Assembly: GCA_000277445.1 (NCBI GenBank)
Contig: AJWJ01000225.1
Location: forward strand, 1-36,202
Direction of reading: 5' to 3'
DNA length: 36,202 nucleotides
Origin: Polysphondylium violaceum
Lineage: Eukaryota; Evosea; Eumycetozoa; Dictyosteliales; Dictyosteliaceae
Part shown: in pieces, positions 8,423-19,716 of the stretch
How positions within the stretch are numbered: the stretch's first letter is position 1
Layout: each line of letters begins with the position of its first letter
Program-made: the position numbers and the translations under genes
The notes under the pieces: generated by a model
Seen by the model: the letters and a program-made list of their open reading frames with translations, nothing else
What the model was told of the DNA's origin: nothing
Database searches by the model: none

Positions 8423-10172
8423 ATGAATATATTTTTAGATTTTATTATCAAGGTCGGAATAGTATGGGTCATATTCTTTGTGATTATGAAGATCCTTGAG
8501 GTAATTAGCTCGTTCTATCTATATAGTTTGAGATATAGATACATTATACTAATAGAGGCTAAACAACAACAACAATAATAATAATATGATTAGAAAAGAT
8601 TTAGATCAAGTTTATTAAAGTTTTTAGAAACTCATTCGATATCAATTCAATTGTTTCATATAGGATGGTCAACAACACGAATGAATCAGAGTATAATGAG
8701 ATTGGCATTAAAGTTTGAGAAATTTTGGATACCTTGGTTCAAGGTTGGCAGTTGGGTCACATTGGCATTGTTGCCATTGTCTATTGGACTGTTGGTTTAT
8801 AATTTGGTATTGATATATTTCCAACCTCATGAAGAGCCCATCATTAGTCCTATTGTACCCGGTGTAAATGTAAAGAGTAAGGACACATTGTATCTCTATC
8901 TATCGATTATGATTAGTATGGTTTTTCATGAACTTGGTCATGCATTGGCATCCTATGTTTGTCGATGTAAGATCAATAGCATTGGTTTCTTTTTTATATA
9001 TATTTTACCAGGAGCCAGTGTAAATATGGACTATGTATGTTATATTACTACTACTATTAATGATATATCTCTGGATCTCGATATGATATTAATATTACTA
9101 ATTATAGGAGGAATTACATAAATCTGGTCTTTGGGATAGATTAAAGATTTATACGGCAGGTGTATGGCATAATACGGTGTTGTGTATTATTGGTTATTTA
9201 TTATTATGTACCACTCCTATTTTACTATCACCTTTATACTATTTTTCAAATAATCAATTATATGTAACATTTGTTCCAGAGGTAAGAAGAGATCTATTAT
9301 TGTTGTTGTCATTGTTGTTGTAGTAGTAATTATAGACATATTAATATGATATTATCTATTAAAGCATTCACCATTAGTAAATAGTCTATCGATTGGTGAT
9401 GAAATTTTATCAATCAATGAATGTAATGTTTTTAATAGAACATCATTAATTGATTGTATTTATAAAGAACTTGATCAACCTAAAGCATATTGTATAAATC
9501 AAGAGACTATGAATTGTATAAATAATTTAATTAAATCTAATCATACTGAAATGGTACGTAATAGTGTGTATATATATAAGGGTATCAATATATACTAATC
9601 AACTTATATATATCTATCTATAATAGTTGGGAGGATGTTTTGATTATAGTCAAGTATCAACGATGATGAAATGTGACCCAACATCGGTTGTTGATAAATG
9701 TCAAAAGTATACGAAATCATGTGTCAATTTTGATGCGTTTCAGTATCATGTTTTTAATCTGCGAGTCAAAGGACAGGATTTCGACTCTATTGAATCTCTA
9801 TCGTTTTTGGGCACAGCTCAACAATTGTGGGACTCTTTTGAAGCGAACAATTACAGACTACGATTCAATACCTATAAGAGTAGATTAGCCAGACTGAGTT
9901 ATCTCGATCTCCCCTATCATTTGTACCAATTCTTTGGCTATCTCATCCCCGTGTCGGCAGGTCTGGGTGTATTCAATGTGATATCGATCTATGGTTTGGA
10001 TGGTGAATATATTTTAGATACACTGATATCTTTGATATTAGTGGGATTCTCGAGAACACCTCGAGAGTCTAAAGAAAAGTTTAAAGCAATCTTTTTAAAA
10101 TATTTTATCATCTCTTGCACGACTCTATTTAGCTTTACCATCTTATATTCCTATTATAATATTTTAATATAA
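8423..10172 (+). CDS. Site-2 protease (membrane-embedded zinc metalloprotease)
   Basis: Five exons, 8423-8500, 8594-9034, 9108-9281, 9365-9553 and 9627-10172, all joined in phase 0, give 475 residues (human MBTPS2 has 519). Several hydrophobic segments span the membrane. The zinc-binding HELGH is at residues 138-142 within a helix, and the second metal ligand motif LDG is at about 418-420 (NVISIYGLDGEYI), both as in the family. Upstream, HSISIQLFHIGW matches the conserved segment before the first core helix. PEHSPLVNSLSIGDEILSI (boundary of exons 3 and 4) is a PDZ-like segment. Members cut membrane-tethered transcription factors such as SREBP or ATF6 within the membrane after a first cleavage, in the Golgi or ER. 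The substrate here is unknown. The first exon (26 residues, one hydrophobic helix) is the least certain. Confidence 0.88.
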
Positions 10173-10531
10173 ATACTATAAATAAATATACACTCAATCA
10201 TATACACACACAATTTGTTCATTGCCGCCAACTGCTTTTAAATTCATAATTAGTCTTATTACATACATAGTCAAACTTTGTTTTTCTTTCAGAGTTAATT
10301 CAGATAAACAGGATAAATCTAGAAAACAATCGTGATTGCCAAAACCGCTATGTTACAAAAAGCAATTAAAAATAATTTTATTGAAAGGTAAAAAATCCAT
10401 TTCATAGAAAAGGTTTAACACTCATCTGTGTTGCATTCCCCTTTGAAAAAAAAATAAAAAAAGTTAAAAAAAACTCCCAAGAGGCCTCAGAAAAAAAACT
10501 ATGAAAATATATAAATATATATTATATATCT
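10173..10531 (+). other. Intergenic, no gene seen
   Basis: AT-rich spacer between the S2P stop and the first Rab-like/ankyrin gene. It ends in alternating TATA-rich sequence (10506-10531). No protein-like frame or structured RNA was recognised. Confidence 0.4.
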
Positions 10532-12015
10532 ATGAGGTATATATTAACATTGACAGGTGATTCAGATGAAGGTATTAAATCAATTTTAGATGTATTCGAT
10601 AGAAAATGCTGTGTAAAAGATAAAGAAAAGACTTTAAGGTTCAATAGTCACGAATACACATTCAAAACATGGGATCAATATAATCCCTTATTCCAAGTCA
10701 ACACTGAAGCAGATAGGGTATACTATTATCAGTCACCATCATCAATGTATAGAGGTCAGGTTGTATCAATCATTACACATTGGATTGATTCTCATCAATC
10801 ATTTAACAATCTTCGAAAATGGGCACAGATTATTGATCGATATGCAAGAGCTACAACACCAATTATAGTTGTGGGCTTTTATAAAGATCTCTACGATCCT
10901 AAAAATATATCAAGAGAACATTATTATTCTGTTTATAACTTTCCATACTATGAATTTCAAATTGGAAATAAATCAACACAAGAGCAATTTAATTTTGATA
11001 AATCAATAATGGAAATCGTTGATTACTTTTACCAAACGTAAATTTTAAAACTATAATTATCAAGTATTTTTATTGTTATTAACCGTTTTATATATCTTTT
11101 AGTTTTTTTCCAACTGTTTTCTATGATCTAATAGTTGATAAAAAAACTATTTGTAACAATAATAATAATAATAACTCCTATCCAATCACTTCAACAACAA
11201 TACCTAAAAAAACAACAACAACTACAACCACTACAATAACAGTTGCAAATCCAAAACATGCATTTTTTTTTGGAACCTCAAAACCTGGAAACGAAAAAGA
11301 AGAGGATGATATAGAGAATTTACCAACTGCTTATATTAACCATAATCTTGACTCTAGTAAACAAAGCTATTATGAAGCTATATTTTTCAAAGTATTTAGA
11401 AACAAGTTGTTATTTAAATTAATCTTTACACAGATTCATTGGATACATCAAAGATACAATATCACTGCCTATAGCTTTTATTCCTCTCCTTTTAGTTTAT
11501 TTATTCAAAACCAAAGACTAGATCTAGTTAAACAACGATTAGAACTACAAAACAAAGGATCAGATAGTTTATATATTTGGGATCAGTTTAGTTTTATGAA
11601 TGTCATTAATTTCCTTAGAGTAAACAACAACTATCAATTATTTCAAATTGTCTATGACCAATTCCAACGATCGTTTACATTAGACAAGATTCAGTATAAT
11701 TCAGATAGCGATCAAATTAGTCCACAAATCCTCGAGAGTGCAGTCATTGGTGGCAACATAGAGATTGTAAAGTTTTTGGTATCAAAAAAGTTTGAGTGCA
11801 ACGAAAGAGCTTTACAGTTTGCCGTGGTGTTGGGTCATTTGGATATTCTTAAATACATTATCAAAGAAAAGGTATTTATCGTAACCCCCACTCTAATGAC
11901 ATCACTTCTGCAATTATCCACAAGGTATAACCGATCCCAGGTGCAGCTCTATTTGGTAAAAATTAGCCACCCCTCATTCATTAAAAAGTTGATGAAAAAA
12001 TTCACTGTACAGTAG
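10532..12015 (+). CDS. Degenerate Rab-like GTPase domain fused to an ankyrin-type region, copy 1
   Basis: Two exons, 10532-11037 and 11103-12015, encode 472 residues; the 65-bp intron starts GTAAAT and ends TTTTAG. Residues 1-169 follow a small GTPase: LTGDSDEGIKSI at the P-loop, TWDQ at the switch II position, MYRGQVVSIITH matching the Rab YYRGA..I..V segment, SFNNLRKW matching SF..L..W, and TPIIVVGFYKDL at the NKxD position. Key nucleotide-binding residues are changed: the P-loop Lys is displaced by one, the switch II Gln/Glu are lost and NKxD reads FYKD. It is probably a pseudo-GTPase. A Thr-rich linker and a segment beginning AFFFGTSKPGN follow. Residues about 262-285 carry an F-box-like FFKVFRNKLLFKLIF motif, and about 380-440 two ankyrin repeats (GGNIEIVKFLV, LGHLDILKYI). 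The fusion is inferred from the splice site; copy 2 has the same arrangement. Confidence 0.8.
11038..11102 (+). other. Intron that fuses the Rab-like and ankyrin parts (copy 1)
   Basis: GTAAAT at the donor and TTTTAG at the acceptor. Removing it leaves one uninterrupted frame across both domains (phase 2). The equivalent intron in copy 2 (13102-13163) lies at the same codon although the intron sequences have diverged, which supports both. Confidence 0.75.
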
Positions 12016-12601
12016 GCAAAAAATGAATAAAAAATTAGGGCAAGATTAACAATATCCATGATTTTTAATAGCAATAAAAGTTATGAGTTAACAAAATGAT
12101 TTAATTTAATTATACTACTATAACAGTGGTTTTTATTTCTGAGTTATTTTTTCCAATAGATAAGAAGCTTTTATCAAATTGTATATGGTTTTTGTAATAT
12201 CTTTATCTTCAAATTCATCCGTAATCAAATTGTAAATTTCAATGTTCAAACGACACTTTTGTCGATGTGATTGATTGTCGACTCTCACGCTTCACATCGA
12301 ATCATTCTTTTTTGACTAGCTCGATCACACACCACTTTGTAAACGCATCTACACACCAATAAATTCATTTCACAACTGATTCTTTGGTAGAAAAGAATCT
12401 AGATTAACACACCATTTTATTCATTTATGTGTATTTTTAGAATTAATTTCACAGATTTGTGACAAGAAATCAAAAAATGATAAATTTATTTGAAAAAAAT
12501 TCAGAAAAAAATAGATACTATAAAAGACCCCTTCAAGGACCTGATCAGAATGATTTAGTTTGATTGATTACATACATTAACAGAGTTATATATATAAAAA
12601 G
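12016..12601 (+). other. Spacer between the tandem Rab-like/ankyrin genes
   Basis: AT-rich. It holds a perfect nine-base inverted repeat, TCGATGTGA (12262-12270) and TCACATCGA (12292-12300). A minus-strand open stretch at 12133-12291 of about 52 codons has protein-like composition (for example LITDEFEDKDITKTIYNLI) but no start codon of its own. It may be a relic exon of a lost gene. No family is recognised. Confidence 0.35.
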
Positions 12602-14139
12602 ATGTATATATTAACAATAACAGGTGACTCTGATGAAGGTATTAAATCAATTATCAATGTTTTTGAGAGAAAATGTGAAGTAAAGGTTAAAGAAGAAAAT
12701 TATAATTTCAATAGATATTTGTACAAGTTCAAAACATGGAATCAGTTTAATCCCTTATTTCAAGTAAGTACAGAGGGAAGTAGAAGGTATTATCAGTCAC
12801 CATCATCAATGTATAGAGGCCAAGTGGTGTCAATCATCACACATTCGATACCTTGTGAAGTCTCTTTTCGCAATATTAAGAATTGGGGTCAAGACGTGAT
12901 GAGATATTCAAGAGATGGAACACCAATTGTAGTAATAGGTTTTTATCAAGATCCCAAAGATCCTAAAAATATATCAAGAGAACATTATCATTCTGTTTAT
13001 CCCTTTCCATACTATGAATTTCAAATTACAAATATATCGGAACAAGATCAATTTAATTTTGATAAATTAATAATGGAAATCGTCGATTACTTTTATCTAA
13101 GGTAATTATTGTCATTTCCTCAAAATGTTTATTATTATTAACCAATATATTTTTAATCAAAAGTTATTTTCCTACTCATTTCTATGATCAAAAAGTTGAA
13201 AAACAAGTTATTAGTAAAAAGAATAATAATTCCTATCCAATCACTTCAACTACAATACCTAAATCAACAACTACAACTACAACAACAACAACTACAACTA
13301 CAACTACAACAACAGTTGCAAATCCCAAACATGCGTTTTTTTTTGGAACCTCAAAACCTGGAAACGAAAAAGAAAAAGGAGAGGATGATATAGAGAATTT
13401 ACCAATTGCATTTATAAACAATAACCTCAGCTCTAGTAAACAAAGTCATTATGAAGCAATGTTTTTCAGAGTATTTAGAAACAAGCTGTTGTTTAAATTA
13501 ATCTTTAAACAGATTCATTGGATACATCAAAGATACAATATCACTGCCTATAGCTTTTATTCCTCTCCTTTTAGTTTATTTATTCAACATCGTAGACTCG
13601 ATCTAGTTAAACAACGATTAGAACTACAAAACAAAGGATCAAATCGTCTGCATGTTTGGGATCAGTTTGGTTATATGAACGTAATTAATTTCCTTAGAGT
13701 AAACAACAACTATCAATTATTTCAAATTGTCTATGACCTATTCCAACGATCGTTTACATTGGACATGTTATTATATTTTGTCGATTACGATGAATCCTCT
13801 GACTTCATTGATAGGGGTCCACAAATCCTCGAGAGTGCAGTCATTGGTGGCAACATAGAGATTGTAAAGTTTTTGGTATCAAAAAAGTTTGAGTGCAACG
13901 AAAGAGCTTTACAGTTTGCCGTGGTGTTGGGTCATTTGGATATTCTTAAATACATTATCAAAGAAAAGGTATTTATTGTGCCCCCTGCTCTAATGAAATC
14001 CCTCCTAGAATTATCCACAAGGTATAATCATAAAAAGGTTGAAGACTATTTGGTTAAGGTCCAGACCCTCTCCACTCTCTCCTTAGCTCCGCCTCCCAAC
14101 CGCTCATTCATTAAAAAGTTTATTAGAAAATTCATCTAA
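12602..14139 (+). CDS. Degenerate Rab-like GTPase domain fused to an ankyrin-type region, copy 2
   Basis: Exons 12602-13101 and 13164-14139 encode 491 residues; the intron (62 bp) runs from GTAATT to CAAAAG. The domain order is as in copy 1: Rab-like domain with TGDSDEGIKSI (residues 7-17), MYRGQVVSIITH, TPIVVIGFYQDP in place of the NKxD motif, then a linker with 13 consecutive threonines (seven in copy 1 before an interruption). An FFRVFRNKLLFKLIF segment and ankyrin repeats follow. The NKxD position reads FYQD, so this copy is also unlikely to bind guanine nucleotide normally. The C-terminus is longer and basic (RSFIKKFIRKFI). The two genes are a recent tandem pair; exon 2 is far more alike than exon 1. 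By analogy the ankyrin and F-box-like parts suggest an adaptor, with the Rab-like part a protein-binding module; this is inference. Confidence 0.8.
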
Positions 14140-14302
14140 TCCTGTAATATATAATACTGTTCTAACACAAATGTACATATGTAAAATAAATAATCCCTTT
14201 ATAAATCTATCCATCAAGATATTTATCGATCAAAAAAAGCAAGATATTTAAATTTAAATTATTTCGTTTTTTTTTTTTTTAATTTATTTCATAGATGTAG
14301 GG

Positions 14303-17300
14303 ATGTTATTAGTTAAAAGGTCGATTATATTGAACAAAAACAATAATAATATTAGTCAATGTTCATCATTAATATCATACTTTACCAATAGTTATAATAA
14401 TAGTAGATTCTATTCTACCGGTGACAACAATGAACAACAACAGAAAAAGGTAGTTAGAATAGTGAGTTCAAAGAAATCAGTATCGTCGGTATCGTCAGTC
14501 CCCTCATTTATCTCTTTAAGAAACAATAGTAACAGTAGTAACAGTAGTAGTACATTAAAAGAAACAACTACAACTACAACAAGTGTTGTTACTAATAAAA
14601 TTTCTAAAGAGACAATAGATCATTTTGTGCCGCTAAACAATATAGATTTGTCTTCTTCTCCCTCGATATTTTCAACAGATGTAAAAAAGAAAACGAGAAA
14701 AAGTAAAGGAAAACAAAGAGGGGCAGAGCAAGATGAGAGTAGTGTAAAAATAAATGATCAAGAAGAGCATAGAGAAAAAGAACAACAACAAAAAGAAAGT
14801 AGTATAAATACTTATTATTACAATCAAGATTCAGAGCGCATAGATTTAATAGATAAGGGCAAAGATACACCAATCATTAAACAATATAAAGAATTTAAAA
14901 GCAAACATCCAAATTCAATTCTCTTGTTTAGATTGGGTGATTTCTATGAAATGCTCTTTCAAGATGCAATCGTAGCTTCAAAAATATTGGGTATTGCTGT
15001 AAGTTGTATATAACGTTGTAGGTGGTAGTGGTAGTACTAATGAATGTAATATAATAGTTGACATGTAAAGGAGGTAGAGCAGATACACCAATGTGCGGAG
15101 TACCGTCGCATTCGGTGGATGTACATTTACAAAAGTTGATAAAAAGTGGACAAACGATCGCCATTTGTGACCAAGTAGAGGACGCAATGACCGCCAAACT
15201 AAGAGGCGGAATCATTACCAGACAAGTGACAAGAGTAATAACACCGGGCACTCTATTTGAAGACAATCTATTGAATAATTCACAAAACAACTTTCTTTGC
15301 AACTTTTTACCTATCGACATGGATTTCAGCGCACTGGACAACGCCTATACGTTCAAGAACGAGAGATTTAGTATATCGTGGCTCGACATAAGTACCGGTC
15401 ATTTCTTTATCTCTGAAACTACGTTTGACAGTCTGCCCAGCGAGCTGAGCAGGATATCACCCAATGAGATTCTGTTGCCGCGGTCTTTGATTGTGCATCC
15501 ACAGTTTGGCAAACTACTGAAACAGTATCATGTGACCACAGACTATAACGACTCCTTTTATTTTGCCAACACTCAATCAAAATTCACCCAAACCTTTGGC
15601 GACGACATTGATTTGTTGGCCACCTTTTCACAACAACAATTGAATTCCTCTGGATCAATTTTAAACTATATATTCAAGACCCAAATTGGTCAAATTCCAC
15701 ATCTATACTTGCCCCAGCTGTTCAACAACCAGCAATCTATGTTTATCGATTACTCCACCATGTCTTCATTGGAAATCACAAAAACCTATTCCGGCCATCG
15801 AAAAGGCACCCTGTTGGACTCCATTGACAAAACATTGACTTCACCAGGCAGTCGGTTATTATATTCAAGAATTCGTAAGTAGTTACAGATATTTAATAGA
15901 CCCACCAAGTAACTATACTAACCAATATTGGAAAGAATCACCAAGTTTAAACTATAATGAAATTAAATCTAGATTAAATATGGTGGAATTCTTTTACAAC
16001 AATACTGGTTTGGTATATGAAATTAGAAAGCTTCTCACCAAGTGTTTGGATTTAGAGAGATGTCTACAAAGAGTCTATATTGGCAAAGCAGGACCAAAGG
16101 ATTTATCGGCCATTGGAGCAACGTTGGCATTTTGTTGCCAAATTTCGCAATCTTTATCACGGGTATTGAGAAACGAAAAGTCTATTGATCCAGTTTTGAG
16201 TCAATGTCTAGCAAAACTAGATGAATCAAAATATGAAGAGCTGTTGGATGAATTGTCCGCCGCTCTTGTAGACAACCCGCCATTCTCTACCTCTGACGGC
16301 GGATTTATTGAAAAGGGCTATTCAAAGAAACTAGATCAACTCTTGTTGTTTAAGGACCACAGTAGAGAAATGGTCCAATCCATAACCGATAAACACAGAG
16401 TGCATTTGAATTTCCCCGCATTGAAAATCAAACACAACCAAACACAAGGGTACTACTTTGAAATCCTTTCCCAGCAAAGAGATAAAATCCCCTCAGACTT
16501 TATCCATGTGCAAACTTTGTCCTCGCACCTTAGATACAAGTCCAAAGAGTTGAATGAAGTACAAGAGAAAATCAATATTGCTGCATTTGAGTCGCTCCAA
16601 GAAGAACAATCGATTTTCAATGACCTCTGCAAGTTGGTTTTGAAATTTGGCGAACAAATTAAAGAGGCTAGTCAAGCGTTGGCCATTATTGATGTATCTA
16701 GTAGTTTAGGTTTGCTTTCTAAAGAAAGAGTGTACACCAGACCAACCATTGTTCTCGATAATGTATTACATATTGTCAATGGCAGACACCCAACCGTAGA
16801 GCTATCAATGATCAATGGCGGAACATTTATTGGAAATGATTGTAATGTTGGTATGGGCAAAGATAAACTATGGCTCATAACAGGTCCCAATATGGGTGGA
16901 AAGAGTACATTTCTTCGTCAAAACGCCCTCATCATTCTCATGGCTCAAATGGGTTGTTTTGTGCCAGCCGATTACGCAGAGATTGGCATTACTGATGCTA
17001 TTTTTAGTCGGGTTGGCTCATCAGATGATTTGTCAAATGATAAATCTACCTTTATGGTTGAAATGATTGAAACCGCTGCCATTCTTAGAAAATCAACGCC
17101 AAAATCATTTGTAATTATGGACGAAGTCGGTAGAGGTACAAGTACATTGGATGGACTATCCATTGCCCAATCAGTGGTTGAACACTTGGTGCAAGAAAAC
17201 AAATGTCGTACTCTCTTTGCAACCCATTACCATGAATTGACGAATACATTTACTGGCAACGAGTCGATTAAAAACTATGCCTTGGCAGTCCAAGAACAAG

Positions 17301-17452
17301 ACGACGAGATTCTCTTTACTCACAAGATCCTTCCAGGCGTAGCCAATAAATCCTATGGTATATTTTGTGCAAAATTGGCCGGTCTCCCCGATCGTGTGAT
17401 TCAACGTTCTCAATCCATTTTATCAAATTTTGAAAACAACAAAAAACAATAA
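14303..17452 (+). CDS. MutS-family DNA mismatch-recognition ATPase, bacterial/MSH1 type, probably mitochondrial
   Basis: Exons 14303-14998, 15058-15874 and 15936-17452 encode 1009 residues. The first 190 residues are basic and Ser/Asn-rich, with an N-terminus (MLLVKRSIILNKNNNNIS) lacking acidic residues as in mitochondrial presequences. Domain I follows: LGDFYEM with the mismatch-wedge Phe214-x-Glu216, and CGVPSHS. The core and clamp domains lie in the middle. The ATPase has Walker A GPNMGGKST (about 821-829), STFMVEM, Walker B with DE (about 900-901) followed by GRGTST, and the ATHYHEL segment. The intron 2 acceptor (GGAAAG at 15935) was chosen because it gives a gapless match to the conserved RLLxxWLxxPLxDxxxIxxRLxxV segment. 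Intact FxE and ATPase motifs argue for an active protein. It lacks a C-terminal nuclease domain. Role: mismatch recognition or recombination control in organelle DNA (inference from type and presequence). Confidence 0.9.
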
Positions 17453-17503
17453 ACACCAACAGCTGTTGTTTTATATTACAATCTTTATTTACAATATTAC
17501 TAC

Positions 17504-19132
17504 TTAATCTAAAATATTATTTAAAATTAATGTAAGAGTTGGAGGAAGTGGAAACGAGGGATAATTGAAGATGGAGAAATATTTTACAGAGGGTGGAATA
17601 TAGACAGATTGGGAGTTTGGAATGATTGAAAATGTTGTAGTGCTTTCTACAGTTAATCTAACGAGTGTGTTGGGGAGGAAATCTGCATGAATGGATTTAA
17701 TGTTGTATCCAAGGGTGAGGTGTGTTAGGTTGGGCGGGAGTTTGATTTGATTGTTGAGATCGATGGTGATGTCGGACGGCGAGGTGGAAGAGGTGGGTGA
17801 AGAGATTCTCAGTTTCTCGACAGAGTCTGGAATGTTGATGATAGAGTTGGGCGTGCAGCTAATCACAATTGATAGATCTTTGATGGAATCGGGCAGCACT
17901 TTGGGATGCAAATCCACATAGTCTAATAGATATAGTGTATGCAATGATTTGTTGTTGGGAAATGATCCAATCTGGGGCGGAGTGGATTTGGAATAACGAC
18001 ACTTGAGAAATGTGAGTGAGGGCAGTAATCCTACGAATCTAAATTCCTTTTGATAGGAAACAAGAGTGAGTTTTTTGAGTCTGTTGGGTAACACATTGTT
18101 GTAGATTGGTTGATTGTAGGAGTGAAGGTTCAGCTCGGTCAGGGTGGAGGGCAAAGCTCGGGGCAGAAGGCACTGATTGTAGCGTAGCATATATAAACGC
18201 TCAAGTTTGTTGGGAAGAATATCTACATCTAAAAAGAGATTATATTGATGGAGACTCAGATCAGTGACACTGCTTGGTATCACTCCGGGCGCCAATTGGA
18301 ATGTATAGTACATGATCAAAACCTCGATACCGTCGGGCAAATCGCCCGCTTTGAGAGAATGGTAGAAGTCAAACTGTGTTAAATCCAATGTCTTTATATA
18401 AAGATTCCCGCTGTTTGGTAACAGGGGTCTAAAGAGCGGCTGAGTGTTTGGTGGATCCTCTTCCACCAACTTAAGTGTGTATGCAAACTTTGGCGACAAT
18501 GTCGACATATTGATGCTCTTTAGCGTCCCACTGATTGTACATTCACGCACACTCGGTGGCAGCGTAGAGGTGTCTGTCAACATTCCCTGCTTTATATACA
18601 ACTCTATACTGGCCAATTTGTGGGAAAAGTTCTTGTACTCTTGAGGATTGTTGAACGACAATGCACCCTTTAAAGTAACGACCTCGTTAGGTATAAACTT
18701 GACATTGTCAATCTTGAATGGCACCCGATTCATCTCTCTAAATTCCAAATGAGTGACGTGGTGTGGTATATCACCAACATTTCTAATCACAGTGTCCTTG
18801 TGAATGATGACAGTATTGACAGACTGGGGTATAAAAGACACTGAAGTATTGCAGTGTAAATACACTTTGGTCACTATATTTTGAATGTGTGCTGGCAATT
18901 TCTTGAATGAATTGATGTTTGCGTTATTGAGCACGACAGATATATGTTTACCCCTACTACCACCACCCCCACCATCACCATCGATATGTTTTAAATAATT
19001 GAAATTTCTTTCCAAATAATTGACCGACACTATTATTTCTTTGTCCCCTATCACATAGTTTCGAATTACCTTTCTTAGACACACATTTCTATATACATTA
19101 TAAAACAAAAGATCCATCCCCTGCATACACAA
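17504..19132 (-). CDS. FNIP-repeat protein
   Basis: A single minus-strand exon of 542 residues. The N-terminus has LLFYNVYRNVCLRKVI (8-23) and SVNYLERNFNYLKH, both nearly shared with the FNIP genes at 26422 and 29174. A glycine run (about 54-58) interrupts an early segment. From about residue 260 the classic repeat is regular: GDLPDGIEVLIM, GVIPSSVTDLSL, DILPNKLERLYM, ALPSTLTELNLHSYNQPI, NVLPNRLKKLTL. These are LP/IP-x-x-L/V-x-x-L-x-L units with the YNQP variant of the family name motif. It is convergent with the MutS gene, with only 51 bp between stop codons. A start at the ATG six codons in is equally possible. Confidence 0.85.
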   Translation of the reverse strand: MCMQGMDLLFYNVYRNVCLRKVIRNYVIGDKEIIVSVNYLERNFNYLKHIDGDGGGGGSRGKHISVVLNNANINSFKKLPAHIQNIVTKVYLHCNTSVSFIPQSVNTVIIHKDTVIRNVGDIPHHVTHLEFREMNRVPFKIDNVKFIPNEVVTLKGALSFNNPQEYKNFSHKLASIELYIKQGMLTDTSTLPPSVRECTISGTLKSINMSTLSPKFAYTLKLVEEDPPNTQPLFRPLLPNSGNLYIKTLDLTQFDFYHSLKAGDLPDGIEVLIMYYTFQLAPGVIPSSVTDLSLHQYNLFLDVDILPNKLERLYMLRYNQCLLPRALPSTLTELNLHSYNQPIYNNVLPNRLKKLTLVSYQKEFRFVGLLPSLTFLKCRYSKSTPPQIGSFPNNKSLHTLYLLDYVDLHPKVLPDSIKDLSIVISCTPNSIINIPDSVEKLRISSPTSSTSPSDITIDLNNQIKLPPNLTHLTLGYNIKSIHADFLPNTLVRLTVESTTTFSIIPNSQSVYIPPSVKYFSIFNYPSFPLPPTLTLILNNILD

Positions 19133-19716
19133 GTAAAGGTTTGGGTCAAAAAAATTTCGATAAAAATAGAAAATTTCAATGCATTAAATATTTTTCGACA
19201 TAAATTAAAAATAAATTTTTAGACTTTTACACGAGTGTATTGTGTGTCATCCTAATAGGGTTGTATGAAATTTGCCGAAAACCAGCATTTAAATGGTAAC
19301 AACAAAGCTATCTTAGACTCACCAGTGTGTCTGTCTATACACACCCATAAACAGTATCTTTTTGTGAAATGTGCTCTGAATAATTGAAACTGAAATTCAG
19401 TAACAACAATTTGATCAATACATTCCAGTATAGTTATGTGATCGATCACCACATTACATATGAAAAAAAATAAAAATAAATCATCCAATCAATGGTTTTT
19501 TTAAATATTTTTTTTAAATATTTTTTTTGAATATTTTTTTTTATTTGGTGGTAATATTGGTGGTTTCCGTAAATATTTTAAATGTTTTTTTGTATTACGC
19601 TCACATATAACTAATATTATATATATTTATATATATACACAAAGTAAATTAATTAATTAAACATCTGATACAGATAGGACAGAATTTCTTTGTAATATAA
19701 ATATATACATTTATAT
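19133..19716 (+). promoter_or_regulatory. Bidirectional promoter region between the FNIP and GDAP2-like genes
   Basis: The two genes diverge here. The DNA is AT-rich, with a 13-bp tandem repeat at about 19503-19543 and TATATATTTATATATATA near 19618-19635. A 78-codon minus-strand frame at 19252-19488 has no recognisable domain and unlikely composition, and I do not call it. Confidence 0.4.
19503..19543 (+). repeat. Three-copy 13-bp tandem repeat (AAATATTTTTTTT)
   Basis: AAATAT or GAATAT followed by a T run recurs at 19503, 19516 and 19529, a period of 13 bases. It is a simple AT tract of promoter DNA with no evident function. Confidence 0.6.

Noticed and set aside
15875-15925. Shorter version of MutS intron 2 (25 bp, ending at TTAATAG)
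   Set aside because: Too short for a spliceosomal intron here, and the 61-bp version gives a gapless match to the conserved MutS core segment.
19252-19488. 78-codon minus-strand open frame between the FNIP and GDAP2-like genes
   Set aside because: No recognisable domain, Phe/Ile-rich composition as expected of translated AT-rich DNA, and its position is a divergent promoter region.
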